DNA of 64,000 nucleotides from Streptomyces fungicidicus (GTDB taxonomy: Bacteria > Actinomycetota > Actinomycetes > Streptomycetales > Streptomycetaceae): NCBI RefSeq assembly GCF_003665435.1, contig NZ_CP023407.1:6063501-6127500 (forward strand). The letters run 5' to 3'. Shown here in pieces: positions 40,313 through 48,260 of this stretch (position 1 is its first letter; each line of letters opens with the position of its first letter). The notes beneath the pieces were generated by a model. It was given only the letters and a program-made list of their open reading frames with translations, searched no databases and was not told where the DNA came from. The position numbers and the translations under genes are program-made.

Positions 40313-43228
40313 CTATTCGAGAAGCTCCGCGTACGAGCCCATGGCCAGGGCGATGTCGGCCTGGGCCCAGAACCGGTGGTACGTGAAGGTGGGCGCGGCG
40401 CCGCCCGCCAGATAGGACTCGATCTTCGACCACGCCGGGTCGTCCTGGTAGAAGGAGCGGATCGACTCGAACGTCGACGACGAGTTGACCGCGTCGCCGT
40501 TGGGCATGGTGCCGCTCCAGCCGTTCGGCACGTAGACCGGGTCGTCGAAGCGGTTGTAGTCGGCGCGGGTCTCCGGGACGGCGATGCCGAGCGCGTCCTG
40601 GTTGTTCGCCCACATGCCGTCGAGCAGCGCCTTGGCGGTCGACGCCGCCTCCGTGTCACCGGAGCGGTCGGCGTAGTACGTCAGCGTCTTGGCGTACGCG
40701 GCGGCCACACCGACGTCGTTGGTGTAGTCGGCGACGGAGACGTGCAGTCCGCTGTTGGCGCCGGGCGAGGACGCGTTCCAGGTGTCCGGCTTGCCGGACC
40801 ACTGCAGCGTCGACGGGATCCGGAAGGAGCCGTCGGGGTTGACCGTGGTCTCCGACAGTGCCCAGTCGACCCACTTGTCGAGGACCGACTTGGCGAGCGC
40901 GTTGCCGGTCTGCTGGTACAGCTCGGCGACCCGCTCCATCGACCACGCCTGGAAGCCGAACCACTGGTTGGACGGCGGGTCGTGGTAGACCGGCTTCTCG
41001 TCGTAGTGCATGCCGTAGAAGGTCGGCGTACCGGACGGCGGGGTCGTGTACCGGCCCGCCCAGCTGTTGGTCGCACCGCCCGCGATGCCACCCTCGTCGG
41101 CCTGCAGCCAGCGGTAGAACTCCAGCTGCCGCTGCATCGACTTCGCCCAGTCGTCCGCGCCCGTCGCCGACTTCGGCTTCAGCGGCGCGTAGTTGCTCAG
41201 CGCGTACGCGGCCAGCGGGTTCTGGTAGCCGCCGTGCGCGTGGCTGGAGCCGATGCGCCAGGCCCAGCCCGCCGAGGTGTCGGTGGCACCGCCCCAGGCG
41301 TAGTACCAGGACAGCAGGTAGTGCGAGGCGTCCTTGCCGGTGCCGGCCGGGCAGGACGGACTGGTGCAGTTGCCGATCTTCTTGAAGTACTTGTCGTACA
41401 TGGCGTAGCGCAGATAGTCACCCATCTTCGCGGCCTTGGCGACGGTCGCGGAGACGGCGGCTCCCTTGCCCTGGTCCTTGGCCCACAGGTCCGCCCAGTA
41501 CGCGGCCTGCACGGCGCGCGCGTCGGCGTCCGGGGCGTTGGTGAACTTCCACTGCTTGGCGTAGGACGCGTCCTTGGTGAACAGGTCCAGGTAGCCGTTG
41601 GTGCCGCCGTACTTGAAGGCGTCGCAGGTGGGCTGCGGGACGGTCTCCCACACCGACTCCTGCGGGCCGCGCTGGAAGGTGTTGATGTAGGACGGTCCGG
41701 TGTCGGACGGGCCCGCCTCGCACTTGCCGGGCGAGTTGCCGTAGCCGTACACGTTGTCGACGTCCTGGATCCAGTGCATGCCGTAGACGTCGTCGGTGCC
41801 GTACGCGGACTTCAGCTCGGACGCGATCGGGTCGGGTCCGACCGAGACACCCGAGTCGAGCTGCGACGGGTACTCGTTCGGGGTGTCGTGCTCGGGCGCG
41901 TACGTCGCCGGCTTCGAGGCGTTGTAGAAGGAGTTCGTCGGCTGGTCGGCGTGGGTCGGGATCATGAACTTCTCCATGATGTCCCAGGCCCCGTTGAACT
42001 TCGACCAGTCACCGGTCACCTTGCCGTACATCGCCTGCAGCCACAGCAGGTAGCTGTACGCCTCCGAGGTGGTCTCGTGGCCGTGGTCCGGCGCCTCGAC
42101 GATCAGCGTCTCGACCGAGTGGTACGGGATGCCCTCCGGCGAGAAGTAGCCGTTCGCCGGATTGGTGATCTTCCCGTACAGCTCCAGGAAACGCGCGTCG
42201 TAGGTCTTCTCCGCGCCCAGCTGCGTCACGGTGACCGCCGCCTTGGCGTGACCCGGCGCGGAGGACTCGAAGACCGCCGTGCCGCTGCCCGACGTGTCGG
42301 CCGCGATCGTCACCTTCTGCGCGGTGTTCCAGTTCGAGGACGTGAAGGTGAGCGACGCGCCGCCGGAGACCGACAGTCCCGAGTTGCCGCTCGCCCGTGC
42401 CGTCGTGACGGTCACGTTCGCGCTGGGCTGCTTGGACAGCTTCACCTCGTACGTGCCCGACTCGCCCTGCTGAACGCCGAGTTGGGACGGAGTGGCCACC
42501 ACGGCGGGACCCGAGGCGACCGTGATGCCGACCGGTGTCGAGGAGGCGGAGGCCCCCATGCTGTCGTACGCCTTCGCCACCAGTGAATGACTGCCCACGG
42601 TCAAACCAGCGACCGAGAGCGTGAAGGGAGCGCTGCTGTCGGAGCCCAGCAGTTCGGTGTCGTCGTAGAACTCCACCTTGGTGACGGTGGCCTGGTCGGC
42701 CGCCGCGGCGGTGGCGGCCAGCGGGACCGTCTCGCCCTGGGTGTAGACGGCGCCGGCGGCCGGGCTGGTCAGCACGGCGATCGGCGGCTGATGGGCGCCG
42801 GCGCAGGTGGTGCCGTTGATCGCGAAAGACGTGGGAGCGGCGTTGCTGCCGCTGTAGGTGAACTGGCCGCCGGTCGTGACGGCGGCGCCGGCGGCGATCC
42901 TGCCGTTGTACCCGGCGTCCTTCACGGTCACGGTCCTGCCGGACTGCGACCAGGTGCCGTTCCAGCCGTTCGAGAGCTTCTGATTGCCCGCGTAGTCGTA
43001 CGTCAGGGTCCAGCCGTCGATGGCGTCCGCACCGCGGTTGGTGAGGGTCAGCTCCGCGGTGAATCCGGAGCCCCAGTCGTTCGTCCTGTAGTCGACGCTG
43101 CACTGAACGGCCGCCGCCTGAGCGGGAGTCGAGCCGGTCGACAGCATCGTCAGGGGGAGTGCGAGGGCCGCCGCGGCGGCCGTCAGTAACCGGCGGACGC
43201 CGCTGCGTCTCCTGGGTGGGGGATGCAT
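40313..43228 (-). CDS. secreted GH48 reducing-end cellobiohydrolase with N-terminal CBM2
   Basis: 971 residues from ATG 43228 with AGGAGG upstream. Signal peptide to about 38. CBM2 about 40-140 (VQCSVDYRTNDWGSGFTAELTLTNRG...GTTCAG). Ig-like domain 146-236 (PPIAVLTSPAAGAVYTQGETVPLAATA...VKVEFYDDTELLG). A second beta-sandwich about 238-340. The GH48 catalytic domain is 345-971: KTYDARFLELYGKITNPANGYFSPEGIPYHSVETLIVEAPDHGHETTSEAYSYLLWLQAMYGKVTGDW, with the catalytic Glu in HETTSEA. Processive exocellulase acting from reducing ends. It is divergent from GH6, which attacks from the other end, and lies behind a perfect CebR box. Confidence 0.96.
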   Translation of the reverse strand: MHPPPRRRSGVRRLLTAAAAALALPLTMLSTGSTPAQAAAVQCSVDYRTNDWGSGFTAELTLTNRGADAIDGWTLTYDYAGNQKLSNGWNGTWSQSGRTVTVKDAGYNGRIAAGAAVTTGGQFTYSGSNAAPTSFAINGTTCAGAHQPPIAVLTSPAAGAVYTQGETVPLAATAAAADQATVTKVEFYDDTELLGSDSSAPFTLSVAGLTVGSHSLVAKAYDSMGASASSTPVGITVASGPAVVATPSQLGVQQGESGTYEVKLSKQPSANVTVTTARASGNSGLSVSGGASLTFTSSNWNTAQKVTIAADTSGSGTAVFESSAPGHAKAAVTVTQLGAEKTYDARFLELYGKITNPANGYFSPEGIPYHSVETLIVEAPDHGHETTSEAYSYLLWLQAMYGKVTGDWSKFNGAWDIMEKFMIPTHADQPTNSFYNASKPATYAPEHDTPNEYPSQLDSGVSVGPDPIASELKSAYGTDDVYGMHWIQDVDNVYGYGNSPGKCEAGPSDTGPSYINTFQRGPQESVWETVPQPTCDAFKYGGTNGYLDLFTKDASYAKQWKFTNAPDADARAVQAAYWADLWAKDQGKGAAVSATVAKAAKMGDYLRYAMYDKYFKKIGNCTSPSCPAGTGKDASHYLLSWYYAWGGATDTSAGWAWRIGSSHAHGGYQNPLAAYALSNYAPLKPKSATGADDWAKSMQRQLEFYRWLQADEGGIAGGATNSWAGRYTTPPSGTPTFYGMHYDEKPVYHDPPSNQWFGFQAWSMERVAELYQQTGNALAKSVLDKWVDWALSETTVNPDGSFRIPSTLQWSGKPDTWNASSPGANSGLHVSVADYTNDVGVAAAYAKTLTYYADRSGDTEAASTAKALLDGMWANNQDALGIAVPETRADYNRFDDPVYVPNGWSGTMPNGDAVNSSSTFESIRSFYQDDPAWSKIESYLAGGAAPTFTYHRFWAQADIALAMGSYAELLE

Positions 43229-43274
43229 GGTGCTGGTTCCTCCTGCGACTCGGACATGTCAAGCCTTGAACCAG

Positions 43275-43288
43275 TGGGAGCGCTCCCA
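43275..43288. promoter_or_regulatory. perfect CebR box
   Basis: TGGGAGCGCTCCCA, the consensus palindrome bound by the LacI-family cellobiose/cellotriose-responsive repressor CebR in Streptomyces. It overlaps the predicted start point of GH48 transcription. Confidence 0.9.
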
Positions 43289-43316
43289 TAGTGAGGATGG
43301 GGTGCGGAGCGGTCAA
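43288..43316 (-). promoter_or_regulatory. promoter of the GH48 gene
   Basis: Minus strand -35 TTGACC (43316-43311), 17-base spacer, -10 CACTAT (43293-43288). The CebR box begins at the last base of the -10, a position suited to blocking initiation. Confidence 0.45.
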
Positions 43317-43417
43317 GCCTTGTGCCGAATCGAAAACATTCGACGGTCCGAGCCGGGTGAAAGTGAGCGGCCCCTCTGTTCTTTGCCGTCACTTGGCGCT
43401 AGCTTCATGTGCACCAG

Positions 43418-43431
43418 TGGGAGCGGTTCCA
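43418..43431. promoter_or_regulatory. degenerate CebR box on the GH6 side
   Basis: TGGGAGCGGTTCCA matches the CebR palindrome at 12 of 14 positions. It is 130 bases from the perfect box and about 290 bases upstream of the GH6 start codon. Confidence 0.6.
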
Positions 43432-43479
43432 CCAGTCGACGCGTCCGCCACGACGCGTCCGAGCTGCAAGGAGTCGCTC

Positions 43480-43539
43480 ATGCGCCACCCCCCGCGTTCA
43501 GTACTTTTAGCCACCCCCGTGCATGTGTGGAGCACCTGA
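43480..43539 (+). CDS. possible leader peptide with a TTA codon upstream of GH6
   Basis: 19-residue reading frame MRHPPRSVLLATPVHVWST, ATG 43480 to TGA 43537, with AAGGAG 6 bases before the ATG. Codon 10 is TTA (43507-43509), the rare leucine codon that in Streptomyces needs the bldA tRNA. It lies between the second CebR box and the GH6 start. It could make GH6 expression development-dependent if translated. No homology evidence; it may be chance. Confidence 0.3.
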   Translation: MRHPPRSVLLATPVHVWST

Positions 43540-43721
43540 CGCGGGGTCGCTCGTTCCCGTGGGATCCATGTGCCGTCCGTGCTGCCCGGAAGCTCCCGGC
43601 CGGCGTCACAGGCCTGTCCCGGCATGTCCCGGACGGCACTCCCACCCGTAAGGCACCAGGCCGCGCGGTCGTCCGCGTGTGCCCGAGAAGGACAGCCCCC
43701 TACGGATAGGAAACCCGCACC

Positions 43722-45440
43722 ATGAGTCGCACCAGAACCGCGCTTCTCGCCGCCATGGCGCTGGTCGCCGGCGCCACCGGGACGGCGATCGCCGCCGTCC
43801 CCGGCGACGCCGGCGCGGCCGCCGTCCCCTGCACCGTGGACTACAAGGTGCAGAACCAGTGGGACACCGGCTTCACCGCCTCCGTGACGATCACCAACAA
43901 CAGCGCCGCCAAGTCGTCGTGGTCGCTGAAGTGGTCCTACGCCGGGAACCAGAAGGTCACCAGTGGCTGGAACGCCAAGGTGAGCCAGTCCGGCGCCAAC
44001 GTCACCGCCGCCAACGAGTCCTACAACGGCGCCCTCGCCACCGGGGGTTCCGCCTCCTTCGGCTTCCAGGGCACCTACAGCGGCAGCAACGCCGTCCCCG
44101 CCACCTTCACCCTCGACGGTGTGACCTGCAACGTCGACTCCGGCGGTCCCACCGACCCGACGGACCCGACCGACCCGCCGGCCGGCAACCGGGTGAACAA
44201 CCCCTACACCGGCGCCAAGGTGTACGTGAACCCCGAGTGGTCCGAGAAGGCCGCCGCCGAGGCGGGCGGCAGCCGCATCGCGAACCAGCCGACGGGCGTC
44301 TGGCTGGACCGCACCGCCGCCATCAACGGCGTCAACGGCGGGATGAGCCTGCGCGACCACCTCGACGAGGCGCTGCGGCAGAAGGGTTCCGGCGAACTCG
44401 TCATCCAGCTGGTCATCTACAACCTGCCCGGCCGTGACTGCGCCGCCCTCGCCTCCAACGGCGAGCTCGGCCCGACGGAGATCGACAAGTACAAGACGCA
44501 GTACATCGACCCGATCAAGGCCATCCTCGGCGACTCGAAGTACGCCTCGCTGCGGATCGTCACCACGGTCGAGATCGACTCCCTGCCCAACCTGGTCACC
44601 AACGTGACGCCGCGGGCCACCGCCACGCCCAACTGCGACGTGATGAAGGCCAACGGCAACTACGTGAAGGGCGTCGGCTACGCCCTGAACAAGCTCGGTG
44701 ACGTGCCCAACGTCTACAACTACGTGGACGCGGGCCACCACGGCTGGCTGGGCTGGGACGACAACTTCGGCGCCTCCGCCGACATGTTCAAGCAGGCCGC
44801 GACCGCCGAGGGCGCGACCGTCGCCGACGTGCACGGCTTCATCGCCAACACGGCCAACTACAGCGCCCTGAAGGAGGACAACTTCTCCATCAGCGACAAC
44901 GTGGCCGGCAAGTCGGTGCGCGAGTCCAAGTGGGTCGACTGGAACCGCTACACCGACGAGCTGTCGTACGCCCAGGCGCTGCGCAACCAGCTGGTCTCGA
45001 TCGGCTTCGACTCGGGCATCGGCATGCTGATCGACACCTCCCGCAACGGCTGGGGCGGTGCGAACCGGCCCACCGGTCCGGGCGCCACGACCAATGTGGA
45101 CACCTATGTGGACGGTGGCCGGTACGACCGCCGCATCCACCTCGGCAACTGGTGCAACCAGTCGGGAGCCGGGCTCGGTGAGCGGCCGCAGGCCTCCCCG
45201 GCGGCCGGGATCGACGCCTACGTGTGGATGAAGCCCCCGGGTGAGTCCGACGGATCGAGCAAGGCCATCGACAACGACGAGGGCAAGGGCTTCGACCGGA
45301 TGTGCGACCCCACGTACACCGGCAACCCGCGGAACAACAACCACATGTCGGGTGCGCTGCCCGACGCCCCCGTCTCCGGGCACTGGTTCTCCGCCCAGTT
45401 CCAGGAGCTCATGAAGAACGCCTACCCGCCGCTGTCGTGA
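43722..45440 (+). CDS. secreted GH6 cellulase (cellobiohydrolase type) with N-terminal CBM2
   Basis: 572 residues. Signal peptide to about 33 (SRTRTALLAAMALVAGATGTAIAAVPGDAGA). CBM2 34-136 (VPCTVDYKVQNQWDTGFTASVTITNNS...DGVTCNV), linker PTDPTDPTDPPAG, GH6 domain 155-572. VIYNLPGRDCAALASNGEL carries the catalytic acid Asp after Arg; VEIDSLPNLV and YNYVDAGHHGWLGWDDN are further family motifs; AYVWMKPPGESDG lies near the tunnel end. Acts from non-reducing ends, complementing GH48. Predicted to be repressed by CebR and induced by cello-oligosaccharides. A 16-bp hairpin follows the stop. Confidence 0.96.
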   Translation: MSRTRTALLAAMALVAGATGTAIAAVPGDAGAAAVPCTVDYKVQNQWDTGFTASVTITNNSAAKSSWSLKWSYAGNQKVTSGWNAKVSQSGANVTAANESYNGALATGGSASFGFQGTYSGSNAVPATFTLDGVTCNVDSGGPTDPTDPTDPPAGNRVNNPYTGAKVYVNPEWSEKAAAEAGGSRIANQPTGVWLDRTAAINGVNGGMSLRDHLDEALRQKGSGELVIQLVIYNLPGRDCAALASNGELGPTEIDKYKTQYIDPIKAILGDSKYASLRIVTTVEIDSLPNLVTNVTPRATATPNCDVMKANGNYVKGVGYALNKLGDVPNVYNYVDAGHHGWLGWDDNFGASADMFKQAATAEGATVADVHGFIANTANYSALKEDNFSISDNVAGKSVRESKWVDWNRYTDELSYAQALRNQLVSIGFDSGIGMLIDTSRNGWGGANRPTGPGATTNVDTYVDGGRYDRRIHLGNWCNQSGAGLGERPQASPAAGIDAYVWMKPPGESDGSSKAIDNDEGKGFDRMCDPTYTGNPRNNNHMSGALPDAPVSGHWFSAQFQELMKNAYPPLS

Positions 45441-45455
45441 CGGGCTGACCAGTGT

Positions 45456-45498
45456 GGTCCGCCGGGGCCGGGCCGGCCGGGTCCGGCCCCGGCGGACC
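45456..45498 (+). terminator. hairpin after the GH6 gene
   Basis: Perfect 16-bp stem (45456-45471 with 45483-45498), 11-base loop, starting 16 bases after the stop. Confidence 0.85.
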
Positions 45499-45607
45499 GC
45501 CGCGCGCCTCCGGGGCGCGGCACCGTTTTGCGGGAGCGGCAACGTGGTTTGCTCGTGCCCGGTGCGTCGTCGCACCCTGGCGGCATCCGAGCGGGAGGCT
45601 GACCACC

Positions 45608-46513
45608 ATGGCGCACGACCACGACCACGAGCACGACCACAAGCACGGCCACGCGCACAAGCACGGCCACGACGACATCGACTGGGCCGAGATGGCCCCC
45701 CTGCTCGAATCGCAGGCCGAACTTTTCACGCCCCTGTACGAGCGGGCCCTCAGCTGGCTGGCGAAGGAGGTGACGGAACCGGGACTGATCGTGGACGCGG
45801 GCAGCGGGCCCGGCGTCATCGCGTGTCTGTTCGCCGAGACCTTCCCCGGCGCGCGGGTCGTCGCCGTCGACGCCTCCGGACCGCTGCTGGAGCGGGCCAG
45901 GGACCGGGCCGGACGCCAGGGCGCCGCCGACCGCTTCGACACCGTCACCGGTGAACTCCCCGGCGTGCTCGGCGAACTGGACTACCCGGCCGACCTGCTC
46001 TGGGCCAGCCGCAGCATCCACCACCTCGGGGACCAGGCCGCCGCGCTGGCCGCCTGCGCGGAGCGGCTGGCGCCCGGCGGCACGCTGGCCGTGCTGGAGG
46101 GCGGGCTGCCTCCCCGTTACCTGCCCCGCGACATCGGCTTCGGCCGGCCCGGACTGCAGGCGCGGATCGACGTGGTGGAGCAGGAGCGGTTCAGCCGGAT
46201 GCGCGCCGAACTGCCCGGCTCGGTGGCCACCGTCGAGGACTGGCCCGCCCTGCTGACCTCGGCCGGCCTGCACCACCCCCGTTCGCGCACCTTCCTCCTC
46301 GACCTCCCCGCCCCCGCCACGGACCGCGCCCGCGCCTATGTGGCCGACACCCTCGCCCGCACCCGCGAGATGTTCGCCGAGGACCTGGACGCCGGCGACC
46401 TCGCCGCCCTCGACCGCCTTCTCGACCCCGGCGACGCCGCGAGCGTGCACCACCGCCCGGACGTGTTCCTCCTCGCGGGGCACACCGTCCACGCGGCGGT
46501 GCGGCCCGTGTGA
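45608..46513 (+). CDS. SAM-dependent methyltransferase with His/Asp-rich N-terminus
   Basis: 301 residues from ATG 45608 with GGGAGG upstream. Residues 3-22 hold ten His interleaved with Asp, Glu and Lys (HDHDHEHDHKHGHAHKHGHD), a likely metal-binding tail. The methyltransferase follows: LIVDAGSGPGVIACLFAETFPGARVVAVDASGPLLERARDRAG, ASRSIHHLGDQAAALAACAERLAPGGTLAVLEGGLPPRYLP. The helical C-terminal part lacks known substrate signatures. Its role might be metal-linked or merely stabilising; unknown. 68 bases upstream of an SDR gene on the same strand. Confidence 0.83.
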   Translation: MAHDHDHEHDHKHGHAHKHGHDDIDWAEMAPLLESQAELFTPLYERALSWLAKEVTEPGLIVDAGSGPGVIACLFAETFPGARVVAVDASGPLLERARDRAGRQGAADRFDTVTGELPGVLGELDYPADLLWASRSIHHLGDQAAALAACAERLAPGGTLAVLEGGLPPRYLPRDIGFGRPGLQARIDVVEQERFSRMRAELPGSVATVEDWPALLTSAGLHHPRSRTFLLDLPAPATDRARAYVADTLARTREMFAEDLDAGDLAALDRLLDPGDAASVHHRPDVFLLAGHTVHAAVRPV

Positions 46514-46581
46514 CGACTTGACTTCGAGAGCTCTCCAAGTGATGGACTCCCCGGCACGCAACGACACACAGGGGGTTTTCC

Positions 46582-47283
46582 ATGACCGACTCTCCGGTCA
46601 CGCTCATCACCGGCGGCGGCAGCGGTATCGGCGCCGCCGTCGCCCGCAGGCTGCTGGACGCCGGACAGCGGGTGGCCGTCACCGGACGGGGCGAGGAGCG
46701 GCTGCGCCGGTTCGCCAAGGAGTGCGGGGAACCGGACGGCCTGCTGACCCTCCCCGGGAACGCGGCCGAGTACGACGACGTGCGCTCGGCGGTCGGCACC
46801 GTGCTGACGGAGTTCGGACGGCTGGACACCGTCGTCGCCAACGCGGGCTTCGCCACCGCCGACTCGGTGGCCGAGGGCGACCCCGCCGGGTGGACCGACA
46901 TGGTGCTCACCAACGTCCTCGGGCCCGCCCTGCTGATCAGGGCCTCCATCGACGCGCTGAAGGAGACCCGCGGACGGATCGTCCTGGTCGGCAGCGTCGC
47001 CGGGTTCGTCCCCACGCCGGGCAACCTCTACGGCGCCACCAAGTGGGCGGTGACCGGGCTCGCCGAGAACACCCGCAGGCAGGTCACCGAGTGGGGCGTC
47101 GGCGTGACCCTGGTCGCGCCCGGCCGTGTGGAGACCCCGTTCTGGGACGCCCACGGCAGCCTCCCGCCCGGCCATCTGCTCACCGCCGGCCAGATCGCCG
47201 ACTCCGTCGTGTGGGCCATGGCGCAGCCGGCCGGGGTCGACGTCAACACCGTGGTCGTACGGCCCCTGGGCCAGCCCAACTGA
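46582..47283 (+). CDS. short-chain dehydrogenase/reductase (SDR)
   Basis: 233 residues, classical SDR size. Cofactor motif TLITGGGSGIGAAVARRLL (TGxxxGIG), NAG motif VVANAGFA, active site VGSVAGFVPTPGNLYGATKWAVTGLAENTR (Ser, YxxxK), then VTLVAPGRVETPF. The basic residue TGRG after beta-2 favours NADP. Substrate unknown. A 19-bp hairpin follows. Confidence 0.92.
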   Translation: MTDSPVTLITGGGSGIGAAVARRLLDAGQRVAVTGRGEERLRRFAKECGEPDGLLTLPGNAAEYDDVRSAVGTVLTEFGRLDTVVANAGFATADSVAEGDPAGWTDMVLTNVLGPALLIRASIDALKETRGRIVLVGSVAGFVPTPGNLYGATKWAVTGLAENTRRQVTEWGVGVTLVAPGRVETPFWDAHGSLPPGHLLTAGQIADSVVWAMAQPAGVDVNTVVVRPLGQPN

Positions 47284-47297
47284 CCGCCTCCGCCCGG

Positions 47298-47340
47298 ACG
47301 CGCGACGGCCTCCCCCGCGGTGGGGGAGGCCGTCGCGCGT
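47298..47340. terminator. hairpin between convergent SDR and aldo/keto reductase genes
   Basis: Perfect 19-bp stem (47298-47316 with 47322-47340) and a 5-base loop, filling the gap between two convergent stop codons. Confidence 0.88.
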
Positions 47341-47346
47341 GCGCGG

Positions 47347-48177
47347 TCAGCTGTTGACGTCGGCCGGGTCCGAACCGATCCGGCGGTCCTCGTTCAGCGC
47401 GCTGATCGCGGCCAGGTCCTCGGTGTCCAGGCTGAACCCGAAGACGTCGATGTTCTCCTCGATCCGGGACGGCGTCACCGACTTCGGGATGACGACGTTG
47501 CCGAGCTGCAGGTGCCAGCGCAGCACCACCTGGGCCGGGGTCCGGCCGTGCTTCTGCGCGATGGCCACCACCGCCGGGATCTCCAGGATGCCCTTGCCGG
47601 AACCGAGCGGTGACCACGCCTCCGTGGTGATGCCGTGCTCCGCGTGGTACTCACGCGCGGCGTTCTGCTGCAGATGCGGGTGCAGCTCGATCTGGTTGAC
47701 CGCCGGGACGACCGACGTCTCGCCGAGCAGGTGCTCCAGGTGCTCCGGGGAGAAGTTGGACACGCCGATGGCGCGGGTCCTGCCGTCGGCGAGCAGCTTC
47801 TCGAACGCCTTGTACGTGTCGACGTACCGGCCCCTGGCGGGCATCGGCCAGTGGATCAGGTAGAGGTCCACGTACTCGAGACCGAGCTTGGACAGGGACG
47901 TGTCGAAGGCGCGCAGGGTGGAGTCGTACCCCTGGTCGCTGTTCCAGAGCTTGGTGGTGACGAAGAGGTCCTCGCGCGGGACGTCCGACCTCGCGATGGC
48001 CTTGCCCGTGCCCTCCTCGTTGCCGTAGATCGCCGCGGTGTCGATGCTGCGGTAGCCGGCCTCCAGAGCCGTCGTCACGGCCGTCTCGGCCTCCGCGTCC
48101 GGAACCTGCCAGACGCCGAAGCCCAGCTGGGGCATCTCGACGCCGTTGTTCAGGATGATCGGGGGGACCTTGCTCAC
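47347..48177 (-). CDS. aldo/keto reductase
   Basis: 276 residues from GTG 48177 with AAGGA upstream. Family motifs: ILNNGVEMPQLGFGVWQV, GYRSIDTAAIYGNEEGTGKAI (catalytic Asp, Tyr), LFVTTKLWNSDQGYD (catalytic Lys), DLYLIHWP (His), AIGVSNFSPEHLEHLL, NQIELHPHLQQ and IPKSVTPSRIEENIDVFGFSL. Close to the AKR5 group (2,5-diketo-gluconate reductase-like), NADPH-dependent. Physiological substrate unknown. Monocistronic by its spacing. Confidence 0.94.
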   Translation of the reverse strand: MSKVPPIILNNGVEMPQLGFGVWQVPDAEAETAVTTALEAGYRSIDTAAIYGNEEGTGKAIARSDVPREDLFVTTKLWNSDQGYDSTLRAFDTSLSKLGLEYVDLYLIHWPMPARGRYVDTYKAFEKLLADGRTRAIGVSNFSPEHLEHLLGETSVVPAVNQIELHPHLQQNAAREYHAEHGITTEAWSPLGSGKGILEIPAVVAIAQKHGRTPAQVVLRWHLQLGNVVIPKSVTPSRIEENIDVFGFSLDTEDLAAISALNEDRRIGSDPADVNS

Positions 48178-48260
48178 GAGCTCTCGATCCTTCGGTTGTG
48201 GACAGGTGTTACCCCCATCGTCAACGATCACGGCCCGTGGCGCATTCCTGACCGCGGAAT

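Larger units (their letters stand above)
43229..43721. other. 493-base divergent regulatory region between GH48 and GH6 genes
   Basis: It holds the GH48 promoter, two CebR-type boxes, two copies of GTCAAGCCTTG (43259-43269 and 43312-43322, 53 bases apart) and a small leader ORF (43480-43539). GH6 has a leader of roughly 290 bases after the second box. From 43540 to 43721 I see no further clear element. Confidence 0.7.
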
